Origin: Coffea arabica
Taxonomy: Eukaryota > Streptophyta > Magnoliopsida > Gentianales > Rubiaceae
DNA length: 64,000 nt
NCBI RefSeq assembly: GCF_036785885.1
Contig: NC_092329.1
Span: forward strand, 6,944,001-7,008,000
Direction of reading: 5' to 3'
Positions 24,746 to 34,655 of the stretch are shown here, piece by piece. A model generated the notes under the pieces. It was not told the origin of the DNA. It worked only from the letters and a program-made list of their open reading frames with translations, and ran no database searches. The position numbers were made by a program, and so were the translations under genes. Numbering within the stretch: the stretch's first letter is position 1; each line of letters opens with the position of its first letter.

Positions 24746-24863
24746 GGGTAGTTGTTGGATCCGGATGGCAAACAAGTGTTGCATACATTAATCTATGCTG
24801 CTGCTATCTTGTTGGGCTTCCCCTTAGTGCTCCCTTGGGCTTGGTTTTTGGATGGGTGTTCAG
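24746..24863 (+). pseudogene. Solitary MATE exon, relic of a third tandem copy
   Basis: 118 bp translating to GVVVGSGWQTSVAYINLCCC, then YLVGLPLSAPLGLVFGWVFR. This corresponds to the sixth exon (119 bp) of both intact MATE genes. The acceptor (TACAG) and donor (GTATG) are still present, but no other MATE exon can be found between 22.4 and 27 kb. It is one base shorter than its paralogues, which would shift the frame if spliced to the next exon. Best read as the remains of a decayed third gene rather than an alternative exon. Confidence 0.75.
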
Positions 24864-27006
24864 GTATGTATACATGTTGACTTTCTCTGACTATGTTATA
24901 CGTATACTTTGCAATCAGCACTTCAGCAGAAGAGTTGGCTTTTAATGCATAAAACAAATCAAGGTTTTTTTTTTTTTTTTTTTTTTTTGGTTGAAGGAAA
25001 TCAAGGTTTTTACTCTAACAGAAGCCTACAGAGATGTTAATTAGGCAACCTTGATATCCCTATTCCCTAGTTTTCAGTTCGACCATGATGTTAAGGCCTG
25101 ACGTAAGTCAAAAGGAATTGCGTTGCATTTCCTTTTTCTTAGTTATTGCATGGCATATAAAGACTAAGAAAATTAAGGATACTGCAAAGTAGCTTTTATT
25201 CATGTATATCGAGACTCATTCGGGTTTAAACAGGAGATGTGCTAGGGCTAAAACACTAAAGGTGTATTTGATAAAATTAAAATATGAAATTTCAATTCTA
25301 AAATTTGAATATGTTAGATTACTAAATTGTTTAGTATTGAAATCTTACTTTTGAGCATATTTTGCATTAAGTGATAAGTGAATATTTTATCGTTTATTTT
25401 TTGGTTAAAAGCAAATAATTAGAACTTCTTGTGTTAGGAAAATGATATATTTTTTTTCCGACAGTTGAGAAAAGCAAATAATGGCTTTTTTTGCTTTTCT
25501 TTCCTTTTTTTTTTTTTTTTTGATAAGTGGGAGATTATGAATTCAGAATCTCCTATTTACAATCCATCACATCTTATCATCCAATCCAACTTTCCCTCCC
25601 AAATAATGGCCTTTATACTTGATTAAATGGTAAATATTTGCTTATATGTCAAGTAACCACGATATTTCATACAGCCAGTATTGCATGCAAATATATTGAA
25701 AGAGACGTTAACTTTTAACACTAGTGATTGTTAAATAAATACGGATCAATTCTACTTTGCACCATTCAACTGTACATAAATTTTCACTTTGGTTTCAAAA
25801 ATTTTAAATGAGACACTTAAATTCCTAAAACATAAAATATGTCTCACTTAAGTAAATCATTGACAGAAGTAAGACAGATTTTATACTTATATAGGATAAT
25901 TAAATTTTATACTTTAGAGACTACAATGTGAATTAAAATTTTTTTTTTGACAGATTTCAAAGACTAAGGCGCTCTCATACCTTAGGGACTAAAGCACCTC
26001 ATTAACTTAACAATAATTGAGGTCTTTCACAATATGAAGCATTTGCACCACTTGGGGTCTTTTATAATTGTAGATGAGCCAAGCAGTAGCTCCAATCCAG
26101 TCTTGTAACACCCCCAACAAGCATCCAAAAATGCCATGTGATTTCAAGAAGACTTCTGAGGAAAACGATAAGTCGGTAATGGATTAGGTACCAATTGGGA
26201 CAATATAAGGAAGTCCAACAGACTAATTCAAAGAAACACGCAGTGCATCTATTCTCCACTTGGCTGCCGCCTCAAAAACAATAACAAGGAATGAAGTGTC
26301 TGCTGTCTCTAACTTTTCGTAAAATTCTGCAGGCTGCCATTTTAGATTTTAGTAGTACTATAAAATGACTTGTAAATTTCGCCGGGACTAAACAATGAAT
26401 GGTTAAACAGTTGACTTTTTTTTTCCTTTTTCTTTTTTTTAATCATTTTTTCCTCTCGTTTCTATTAAAACGAAATGATTAAACTGGTGGTATTTCTTGA
26501 CCGTCATCATAAATACCTCTCATGACTTTCAAGTTTGCAATGCCCTCCGATCTAGAGGAATCGGAGCTAAATTTAGCAATACCGGTCCATGTTTTGGAAT
26601 CACCTACCTGTTTAATTGAATTGAAATCTTCTGGTACATTTCAATTAAAGCTCATAATTTACTAGTTGGAGTTTTTAAAATCCACAACTAAATTTTTTTT
26701 TTTTTAAAAAAAAAAACTGAACTCCCATGGAAAATTGCTTTCAAAGTATTGGAAATTTAGTGATTTAGTGTAGACGAAAAATGACTTGTGGCAAAGAGTT
26801 TGCAAAATGGCCATAAAACAAACCAATTCATCTACGTGATAGGTTTATGGATTGCATTAAGGCGAAAATTCAGACAAATGGCAGATGCAAGAACTTATGA
26901 AAGTTCTCATACGATTACGTAAAATCTTCCGCAGCCACAATAAAATTAAAAGCCCAAGCCAATCAACTTCAAGAATTGTTGCCCCGTTATTACTTATTAT
27001 ATTCGT
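24864..27006. other. Spacer between the MATE relic and the ANTH gene
   Basis: AT-rich with long T runs (24966-24988, 25507-25521). Holds an inverted SINE end at 25500-25608 and a partial inverted-repeat element from about 25749. No further gene is recognised. Confidence 0.5.
25500..25608 (-). repeat. SINE copy, inverted
   Basis: Read on the minus strand it gives TTGGATTGGATGATAAGATG, then a degenerate GAATTCATAATCTCCCACTT and an A-rich tail (the T run here). Same family as 30965-31050 and 39370-39460. Confidence 0.45.
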
Positions 27007-28074
27007 TCACGCTACGGCGGCCGAAACAGTTAACCATTGACTTCTACAGGGCGAGAGCTTGATTACCTCACTCGTTCCCATAACTCGCTGATCAACAAAC
27101 CGAGTTAGCTCAGTTGTTTCATCTTTCCATCCCTTCCACACCACCATTCTTCCTCTATCTCGCTTCTCATTCAGCTCCTCCAGTCCCACTCTGGTTTGTC
27201 TGACCAAATCCCAAAATTCATCGTTTCTTTTCCTGTTTGCAAACATTTCCACTAGCCTCATCCTGCAGTCCTCCAGCCTCTTCAAACAGCATATCAACTC
27301 GGCCAAGTCATCGTAGCTCATCCTCGCCGTCCGGTCACCTAACTCATTGAGTCTCGTGATAATTTGATGCTGAGTAAAACGATAGTCCTCGCTCACCAAT
27401 AACATGAATTCGTGCACCAAATCCAATCTTTGGTAATGTAACGACTCAGGTGCAGCACAAATCCCTTCAACCATGCACACAAGAGAATCAATTTCTTTCA
27501 GTAAATCGCAGTCTGGTGGTCGAATAGCAATCTTGTTATTTCCATTTTCTTGAAACTTTGAAGATGAGGAGGTGCAACAGAGGTAGCAACCTAAAATCCT
27601 GGCAGTGATCAAGTTACGTTCCAAAACACTAGCGTACCACCGGACCCATTGGGACAATTCCCAATTTTCAAGGTTGCTTTTGTTACTAAACCTCGTAAGC
27701 TTGAGAGAATTTTGACCGCCGGTCAAAGGGTAGAGAGAGAGCTGTTCCTTGAGGATGAAGGAACCGTGGGTAATGATGTTGTGCAGGATGAAGAGGCATT
27801 TCAGTGCCACGTAAGGGCTCCGAGTGTTGTGAAGACGGTCTAGGACAGCTTCAACGCATGCGCATGCAAGGGGAAGATTAACATCGTGGCCGAGGCTGAG
27901 GATGGCGTCTAGTTGGTGCTCCGGTGGGGCGGCGGTGGAGCTGTGGCTGGTGGCGCGGAGGATGGAGATTTTTATCGAAGAAACGGTGCGTTTTGTGGTT
28001 AAGTTTGCTTTGATTAGTGAAGCGTTGTCTTTGAGGCGGCCTATGAATTCTCGCAGCTTTCTTGGCCGAGCCAT
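27007..28074 (-). CDS. ANTH-domain clathrin assembly protein (At4g40080-like)
   Basis: Single-exon gene of 355 residues. The ANTH fold (about residues 20-155) binds phosphoinositides at the membrane and recruits clathrin during endocytosis. Visible family features: GHDVNLPLACACVEAVLDRL (62-81), ALKCLFILHNII (90-101) and WVRWYASVLERNL (143-155). The rest is mostly helical, with a Glu/Arg-rich segment near 250-310. The protein lacks the long disordered C-terminal tail with clathrin- and AP2-binding motifs found in CALM/AP180-type members. It therefore belongs to the short plant group that includes Arabidopsis At4g40080 (family knowledge). The start is ATG at 28072-28074 and the stop is TGA at 27007-27009. 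Neighbours on both sides are unrelated. No clear TATA box is seen. Confidence 0.88.
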   Translation of the reverse strand: MARPRKLREFIGRLKDNASLIKANLTTKRTVSSIKISILRATSHSSTAAPPEHQLDAILSLGHDVNLPLACACVEAVLDRLHNTRSPYVALKCLFILHNIITHGSFILKEQLSLYPLTGGQNSLKLTRFSNKSNLENWELSQWVRWYASVLERNLITARILGCYLCCTSSSSKFQENGNNKIAIRPPDCDLLKEIDSLVCMVEGICAAPESLHYQRLDLVHEFMLLVSEDYRFTQHQIITRLNELGDRTARMSYDDLAELICCLKRLEDCRMRLVEMFANRKRNDEFWDLVRQTRVGLEELNEKRDRGRMVVWKGWKDETTELTRFVDQRVMGTSEVIKLSPCRSQWLTVSAAVA

Positions 28075-28393
28075 TTTTGGCGAGAGGGACAGAGATTTGC
28101 TAATAATTTTAGCGAGTGACCTTTGATGAAGTCTCTGTATGGAACTTTTCTGCTTACAAAGAATGATAAGATGGATTTCATTTTTTTCAACTTGTCTTAA
28201 ATTTATATGGGGGAATGGCTCGAGATTCCTATTTCCTTCGGTTGCATTTCCACGATGTTTCCTGATGGGCAGTGACTAAAACAAAAGAATAGAAAAAAAA
28301 AAAAATATATATATATATATATATATTCGACTATTCGACTATTTCCTTTCTAATCAATAACTTGGTCAAGCATTATTTGTACCATAAATTTAA
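28075..28393. other. Upstream region of the ANTH gene
   Basis: Presumed promoter and leader of the minus-strand ANTH gene. It contains an A-run followed by a short (AT)n tract at 28304-28326. No defined element is recognised. Confidence 0.4.
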
Positions 28394-29398
28394 GGGATAA
28401 TTACACAAACCTCCCTTGAGATTTCTAACAATTTCACTCGGCTCCCCTCAAATTTAAAAAATTACACTTACCTCCCTTGACATATTAAAATATCTATAAT
28501 GCCCTCCACTTGGCAAACAATTTTAAATTTAAGGCAATAAATTTACAAAACCCATAAAAAATCTATTTTCTATCTCTTGTCTATTTTTGCTCTCTTTTCT
28601 AATTAATATAATCTCTTTTATTATCTCCAATTTTTGTGGATATTAGCAAATTGAAATTATAAAATCAATAGAGAGAGTAGATTATATCTTAAATTAGAAG
28701 GAAATAAAGAGACTCACAGTGATAGAGAAATAAATAATGAAATTGATAATTGAAATAAAAAGAAGAACTAAAGGTGTGGAATTTGTCTTTTTTTTTTGTT
28801 GCAAGAAAATTTTTTATAAAATGTCAATAATTACATAAGGGTTTCTTTTATTGGATTAGAAATTTTTTATTATGATTTTATTATGGAGGTAAAATTTATT
28901 CTCTATTTTTGAGATATCAATATTTTTAAGGTTGTAGAAGGGTTATAATGGCGGTTCTAGATCAAATTAGTTTGTATTGAAAAGGTATTTTAGCATTGAT
29001 ATTTAATTTTGGGGTACAATTGGTTGTCAATAAGGTTTGTGTGTGTGTGTGTCTTTTATTTTTTTGTTTTTTGCTTGGAGAGTATTGATACTATATATAC
29101 AATTTGAAATTTTTTGGATGGCTATTTGATTTTAGAACTTATGCTTGAATGGTTTATAAGGATTAGATTTGTTGATTTATACAAAGTGCGGAAGAAAATT
29201 ATTGAGTATACAATATTTTTCTTTCTTAGTTTTGTATAAAAAGGTAATTTAGGATTTTTTTGTTAAAAAAAAATCTATTTCATTGGACCTATGTTGTTGC
29301 TAAACAGTAAAAGTAGAGGAGATATATGTAATTTTTAAAATTTGAAGGGAGCTCTCTGTAATTGTTAAAAATCTCTGGGGGGTTTGTGAAATTTTCCG
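28394..29398. mobile_element. Mutator-like MITE, 1005 bp, with 9-bp target duplication
   Basis: The ends GGGATAATTACACAAACCTC and, reversed on the right, CGGAAAATTTCACAAACCCC form inverted repeats that extend through a TTACACTTACCTCCC-like block. A perfect 9-bp direct repeat TAAATTTAA flanks it (28385-28393 and 29399-29407). Relatives lie at 5036-5620, 23247-24027 and, as a left end only, near 59217. No transposase frame is present. The exact target duplication makes this the youngest-looking copy of the family here. Confidence 0.8.
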
Positions 29399-29407
29399 TA
29401 AATTTAA

Positions 29408-31951
29408 ATATAGGGAAAAATTTTTAGCCAACAGATACAACGAAATAACAATTTTAGCTTATCAAAAAGCAAAGTCGTAGTCTCTTAATTTCCTGGAAAA
29501 ACCCCACAAGTTGATAATAAAAATTTTATATTGGTGAATAATGCAAAGACTTGTATGTATACTCCGCGGAAAAGAAACTATTGGGAAGAAGCATCCTTAA
29601 GGAATTACTAGATATATACTAGGTCAGGTCATCATTTAAAATTTTCTGTCACTGTCACGACATAATTATTGGTGAAACCTTAAGCCGACAGAAAACAGGC
29701 TTGAGATCCTGTGTCTAAAACGTCTATCCAAAGTTCCCTGTCCAAATGCTACCGACGCCGTTTCATTCACAAAAAATTAATGGCGTAACATATTTTGACT
29801 TGGCTAAGTAGTCTGTTTATGATAAACACTGCTTCTTCCCTCAACACTTGTTGGACGGCAAATTAGGTCAAGCTTTCAAATCATGGACACTTGTTCATGC
29901 AAACCGCGTAAAACATTAAAAGTTTTGTTTCTTTGAGAAGTATCCCATATCGAAAGCAAAGCGATGGTTAAGCTCTGATGTGCAAATTCTGATTGGATCA
30001 GTCGTCGTCTTCATCATCACCCCATTATTAGCATTATCTGGTATACCTTTAATTTGTAATAGGGCTTAAACCCAGGCTCTTCGAACAATTCTTACGTACG
30101 TACGATATCAAATCAACACTAAAAATTGGAAACTCTGATGGGGCCTTCTGATATTTCTGAAGAAATCTGTGCTAAGCGTTTCTTCTACATTCTCCTTCAG
30201 TTCTGTCGCAATAAGAAAACGTATATTCAATCTATGTCCTCTAATTAAGGCTTATTATTGTCTTTTACCTTTTTTTTTTTTTTCAAATTCAGGGGAGATG
30301 GCAAGCTTTATATGAGAAAAGAACGAAGGAGATATATTTAGACTTCAAATGGAGATACTATGGTTATCTTGCTCGTATCCTTAACAGTAACTTTGGTTTT
30401 GTTATTGCGTTGCATCTCGTGGTTTTGGACTTGAATGTATTATTTAGGTTGAAGTCCTAGGAGTTAGAAATTTTAAGGTTGAGAGAAATTTTAAGGTTGA
30501 GATGTCACCATATACAAGTTTTTGTATCCACTATTTGGTACTTCATTTATTGAATATTGAGTTGCAATTTTCATTATTTGTGGGTTATATTGTTGATTAT
30601 ATTACTCTCGTCATTTATGGATTCTTTGTAATATATTTTTTTTTTTTAAAAAAGGGTCCTAACTAACATTAATTAAATTAGATTAACTAATATTGTTGGG
30701 TTGGACAACTAAATTGGGCTAATGTTGAAAGATTAGGGTAACATTTGGAACTAGGCTTTACCAATACAAGAAGCCCAACATTAATTCGTCTTCATATGAT
30801 AGCAAGCTCGGCTGGATTTGTTGATTCCGATAGCACTAACCAAGATTTATTTGTTGTTTCCATAGGGAAGGGAGTATGGCTTGGCAGAGGCTAGCAAAAT
30901 TTGCTATGGAGCTAGTTAATGAAATTAGATGGAACTCTAATTTCCCAATATCGCTGTTAGATTTATGGAGCGAAGATTGGATTGGATGGTAAGATGGAAG
31001 GGATCATAAATAACAAATCTATGTTCGAATCCTATTATTTATCCAAAAAAACAAAGACCAGAATGATATGAGGATAGTGGCCCCTTTTGTAACTAATACT
31101 TGTAATAGTGTGTGTATATATATATACACACATATATATATAATGTTATCGTTTTGAAAAAAAAAAAAAATTGACATGCAACCTTCAGCAACCAAATGTG
31201 GTTATTTGGACAAAAGTCTTTTCTAACATCTCCTAAATCAAAAGAAAAATGTCAATATCATTCGTGAATTAGGATATACAAATTAATGCACACAGCTACA
31301 AAGACCGACAGTGAACTTGTCGTTGTGGTGATGAAAAGAAATATCCCGCATGCGTTGTCGGAAATCCAGCCTTTGTTCTTAGATTTTCCAAATTCTGCTT
31401 TTAAGATATTTGCTTGAATAAAACTTGACAAAAGATTACAGAAATAGAACCTTTGAATCCTATTTGTGATCCTTGTGCTGTGGTGGTGGTACTACTCAGT
31501 ACAAACCATATGAAATTAACTAAATAAATAATAGCCGTCAATTGGGTCTCAATTACTCATTTGTTGACATAACAAGGAGCAATGAAGTTATACTTGAAGA
31601 TTCATATGTTGTTCGTTATAACTTTGTTCAAGGCAGATCTTTTGAGAAGGTTTATAGGCAGTTATGGATATTCATAACGACATAAATGCTTCATTCGAAA
31701 TTTTTATTTTGAAAACTGTAATTGAAAAGGTACTATATATAGTCCCCTACTATGAACAAAAAGTGTATTAAAGGAGACTCCACTAATGCAGTTTATTGGA
31801 GCACACGGTTAAATATCCTTGAGATTGACTTCAAATTGAAGCAAACAAAACAAGGGAAGAAATGCTTTAATTTCGCTTTCCTTCGAATTTTAGTCTTGTC
31901 TAACATCATCATTTAGTTACAGAACATACAAGGCTTCTCATTACTTACGAC
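29408..31951. other. Intergenic region, no gene recognised
   Basis: AT-rich spacer. It holds a SINE-like copy at 30965-31050, a local duplication of GAGAAATTTTAAGGTTGA at about 30465-30500, and a short TA/CA repeat near 31110-31140. A frame from 30297 (RWQALYEKRTKEIYLD) preceded by a possible acceptor recalls elongin A but is too short to call. Confidence 0.45.
30965..31050 (+). repeat. SINE-like copy
   Basis: GATTGGATTGGATGGTAAGA, then TATGTTCGAATCCTATTATT and an A-rich end. Same organisation as 39370-39460 and the inverted copy at 25500-25608. Confidence 0.45.
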
Positions 31952-32857
31952 TAGAGGTGGCAAAATGGGCGGGATGGGCGGGATTTGCTTGGGTTTGAAA
32001 TGGAACCGAGTCATATGGGTTTGGGCCCAATCTTACCCATATGTGTTTTGGAACTAACTTGGGCGGGATCATTTTGGGATGGGTTTAGATTGATCCCGCC
32101 CAATACCCAAATCCATTTTCTACATATTTTTTTTCCTTTAATTCATTTTTTATTTTTATATAATTTTAATATTTTTGATTTATTAAATTTCTTTTAGTTT
32201 TATTAAATAAACATGCAAGTGCTTTATACTCAAGATTCCCACCAAAAATTGGATTAACAAATAAAGGAAAAGATAGATATACAGCCATATTCCAACATAT
32301 ATCAAGATGGCCAAGGTCCTTAGGATGTTGAATATTTATCCTTATCATTATCCAAGGATGACAGGTCTAAACTAACTGAAATGCTGGAAATTCTTGTGGA
32401 TAATGACTAGGAAGACTACTAGATTATATTCGATGGTATAACTATAAAAATTGTTAAAGATAATTTTTGAATCTAAGATTCCGTTTGGATTGACTTTTTT
32501 TTCAAAAAATAAGTTTTTCAAATACAATGTTACAGTAATATACAATAACTCAAGAAACATCCCATCCATATTAATATATCAAATATTTCAAAAAAATTTT
32601 ATAGTAAAAATTTTTCATATACACTGCTACAATAAAATATTTCAAAAACACCTACCAAAAACAGCTAATCCAAACGGAGCCCTTGCCATTTGAGCCCAAT
32701 GGGTACCCAAGTATTTCCCATCCTTTCCCATTCATTAATGGGTATAGTTGGGATGTGTCCCAACTTAAACCCAATACCAAATTATAATACCCATCCCACC
32801 CAAAGTTCCTTTGGGCATGGGTAGCCCATTGGGACTTGGGACAAATTGCCAGCTCTA
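31952..32857. mobile_element. hAT-like element with 8-bp target duplication
   Basis: 906 bp, starting TAGAGGTGGCAAAATGGGC and ending ATTGCCAGCTCTA, with a perfect 8-bp direct repeat CTTACGAC on both sides (31944-31951 and 32858-32865). Subterminal GGGC/CCCA-rich repeats (GGGATGGG, CCCATCC) occur on both arms. TIRs starting TAG and 8-bp duplications are typical of hAT elements. It carries a second MITE at about 32479-32692. It is non-autonomous. Confidence 0.85.
32479..32692. mobile_element. 'GTTTGGATT' MITE nested in the hAT-like element
   Basis: TTCCGTTTGGATTGAC at the left and GCTAATCCAAACGGAG at the right form inverted ends. The interior has TTACAGTAA and CTGCTACAATAAAATATTTC, typical of this family. 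It lies inside the element at 31952-32857. Target duplications were not resolved. Confidence 0.6.
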
Positions 32858-33115
32858 CTTACGACCCAACCGAGAAGAGGTGGACGATCACACAAATTTT
32901 CCATTTCATCCAATATGGGTTTTGACAAACATGATTGTTGCTGAACTGCTATATTAACTTTTTGAAGGTAAATATTTAAGGATGATACCAACCCAAAAAA
33001 AAATATTTAAGGATGACTATTTACAAGTAATTAAAAACAAAATTGGTTGTAAAAAAGAAGATAAATTGAGTCCAATACTTAATCTATAGTACAGAAATTT
33101 GATTAGTTCACAACT

Positions 33116-34339
33116 TTAAACCGGACTATTATCTGGTCTTAACCTATTGAACGATCTTTCCCCATCAACCTCTTTCTGAGCACTGCTAAACAAACGTTCA
33201 AATGATGTTTTAAAATTCTTACCGGACCTAAACAAGCTCTTGGGGTTTCCTGCTGACTCTTCCCCACTATGGTTAACTACATCGTTGGTCGAACCAGTAC
33301 GAGAGAAGAAAGGCGGGTTAATTGTAAAACCCCACCTATCAAATCGGCCAACTTGATCCAACCGTTCATAATCTATTGAATTATTCCGTGTTCCACCACC
33401 ACCACTTTCACTCCTTCTATACCCCTTTGTGGAGCTTCTAATTCGAGTAAAAGCCACACAACTCTTCGCCCTGCTTAACTCTGAGTTAATTAAACGGTTT
33501 TTTATGTCCTCCGGTAATCTTAGTGTAAATCTCTCACAATCTTCACCTGGTTGAATCACTGAGTGACCAGTTGAGTGTGATCGAGGAAATTTTTCATTAA
33601 CTCGCAATTTTTTCGTGTGAGTATGAATGGTTGGTTCAGACAAGTTTATCACCTCGGGTGAACCAATATGGATATCAATAGCCACATTACCGGTTTGAGA
33701 AGTCGAGTTATTGAAACCTTGGGTCGATATGGAGTTGGATGACAGATTGACAACCGGTTCATGAGTGTCTGAACCACGGTCATCATCATCCAGTTCGACC
33801 GGATCCACAACAAGGTTGGCCCGGCAAACGGGGCAGGTGAAGTGGGATGCCAGCCAAGCTCCGATACAGTCTGGATGGAAGACGTGAGAGCATTTGGGAA
33901 GCAAACGGAGCGTTTCATCGTCCTCAAACTCGTTTAAACAAACAGCGCATTCTAGCGCACCGTTGCCCAGCTTGAGCCCTTTAACATCGGAATATAAGAA
34001 CATGGGGAAGGTGTCTATAACTGAAGAGTCGAGCCCACGAGCCGCTGCCCGACGTAAGCGACGGCGTGAGCCAAGGTTGTAATCTTCGGTTATGGCGTCG
34101 AGGCTATGCTCGGAACAATGGCGGATGGACACGGAGACGCACCCCATTATGAAGAAAGCACTTATAAGGCAGACAAAAATGATTGCCATCGAGGGGTTTA
34201 CTCTAAGTTTTGTGTCAAATGAAAAGCTTTCTGACTTTGACGGCGGTGGCGGCGGCAGCGGCAGAGGAAAAGATGATGATGGTAGAGTTTCGTTTTGGGC
34301 GGCTGCATTTTGTAAGAGAAGTGGGAGAGCGAGAACCAT
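33116..34339 (-). CDS. RING-H2 E3 ubiquitin ligase, ATL6/ATL31-like
   Basis: Single-exon membrane-anchored ubiquitin ligase of the ATL family, 407 residues from the ATG at 34337-34339. A TTG nine bases upstream is in frame, but no ATG lies further up before a stop. Layout: hydrophobic N-terminus, Pro-rich stretch, transmembrane helix (about 50-72), basic patch, GLD motif (102-104), and a RING-H2 finger with ligands C131, C134, C150, H152, H155, C158, C169 and C172, plus the conserved W162. A long Ser/Arg-rich tail follows, including FTLRLPEDIKNRL, typical of ATL6/ATL31-type proteins that act in defence and carbon/nitrogen response (family knowledge). A W-box-like TTGACC lies at 34639-34644 and a TATA-like TATTTAAC (minus strand) near 34543-34550. 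The leader carries a uORF. Confidence 0.92.
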   Translation of the reverse strand: MVLALPLLLQNAAAQNETLPSSSFPLPLPPPPPSKSESFSFDTKLRVNPSMAIIFVCLISAFFIMGCVSVSIRHCSEHSLDAITEDYNLGSRRRLRRAAARGLDSSVIDTFPMFLYSDVKGLKLGNGALECAVCLNEFEDDETLRLLPKCSHVFHPDCIGAWLASHFTCPVCRANLVVDPVELDDDDRGSDTHEPVVNLSSNSISTQGFNNSTSQTGNVAIDIHIGSPEVINLSEPTIHTHTKKLRVNEKFPRSHSTGHSVIQPGEDCERFTLRLPEDIKNRLINSELSRAKSCVAFTRIRSSTKGYRRSESGGGGTRNNSIDYERLDQVGRFDRWGFTINPPFFSRTGSTNDVVNHSGEESAGNPKSLFRSGKNFKTSFERLFSSAQKEVDGERSFNRLRPDNSPV

Positions 34340-34359
34340 GAGAACCAATTTGAGTTTGA

Positions 34360-34425
34360 TTACTGCATGGCTGAGTTGGCAAAGAAAACATAGGAAAGAA
34401 TCCTATGTTTTGGGTGCGTTTTCAT
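34360..34425 (-). promoter_or_regulatory. uORF in the leader of the ATL6-like gene
   Basis: ATG at 34423-34425 (minus strand) opens a 21-codon frame ending in TAA at 34360-34362, about 20 bases before the main ATG. The frame differs from the main frame. Inside it CATAGGA..TCCTATG forms a 7-bp stem with a 5-base loop. Confidence 0.45.
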
Positions 34426-34538
34426 TTCCTCGGCGAATCAGTTGGAGGCTCTAGTTTCACACATCTATGCAGTACATTTTTTGTGCGCTGAGATGAAAAT
34501 TTTGTGGGAATGTTTGAGCCGAAGAGGGGGCAGAAAAA

Positions 34539-34550
34539 AAGCGTTAAATA
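34539..34550 (-). promoter_or_regulatory. TATA-like element of the ATL6-like gene
   Basis: On the minus strand CTTATTTAACGC lies about 200 bp upstream of the start codon. It implies a leader of about 170 nt that would include the uORF at 34360-34425. Confidence 0.35.
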
Positions 34551-34655
34551 AGGAGGGGAATTTGGTGGAGGGGTCCGGCGAAGTGCCTTGAGCTTTAAGA
34601 TAAAATGAGATAGTATCATTTCTCCTGTTTTGGGTGATTTGACCCGGCAGTTCAT

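Noticed and set aside
30297-30380. RWQALYEKRTKEIYLD after a possible splice acceptor, reminiscent of elongin A
   Set aside because: Too short, no second exon or frame continuity; the similarity may be accidental.
34340-34348. TTG as the start codon of the ATL6-like protein (410 residues)
   Set aside because: An ATG three codons downstream is in frame and gives a normal N-terminus; a plant nuclear gene would use it.
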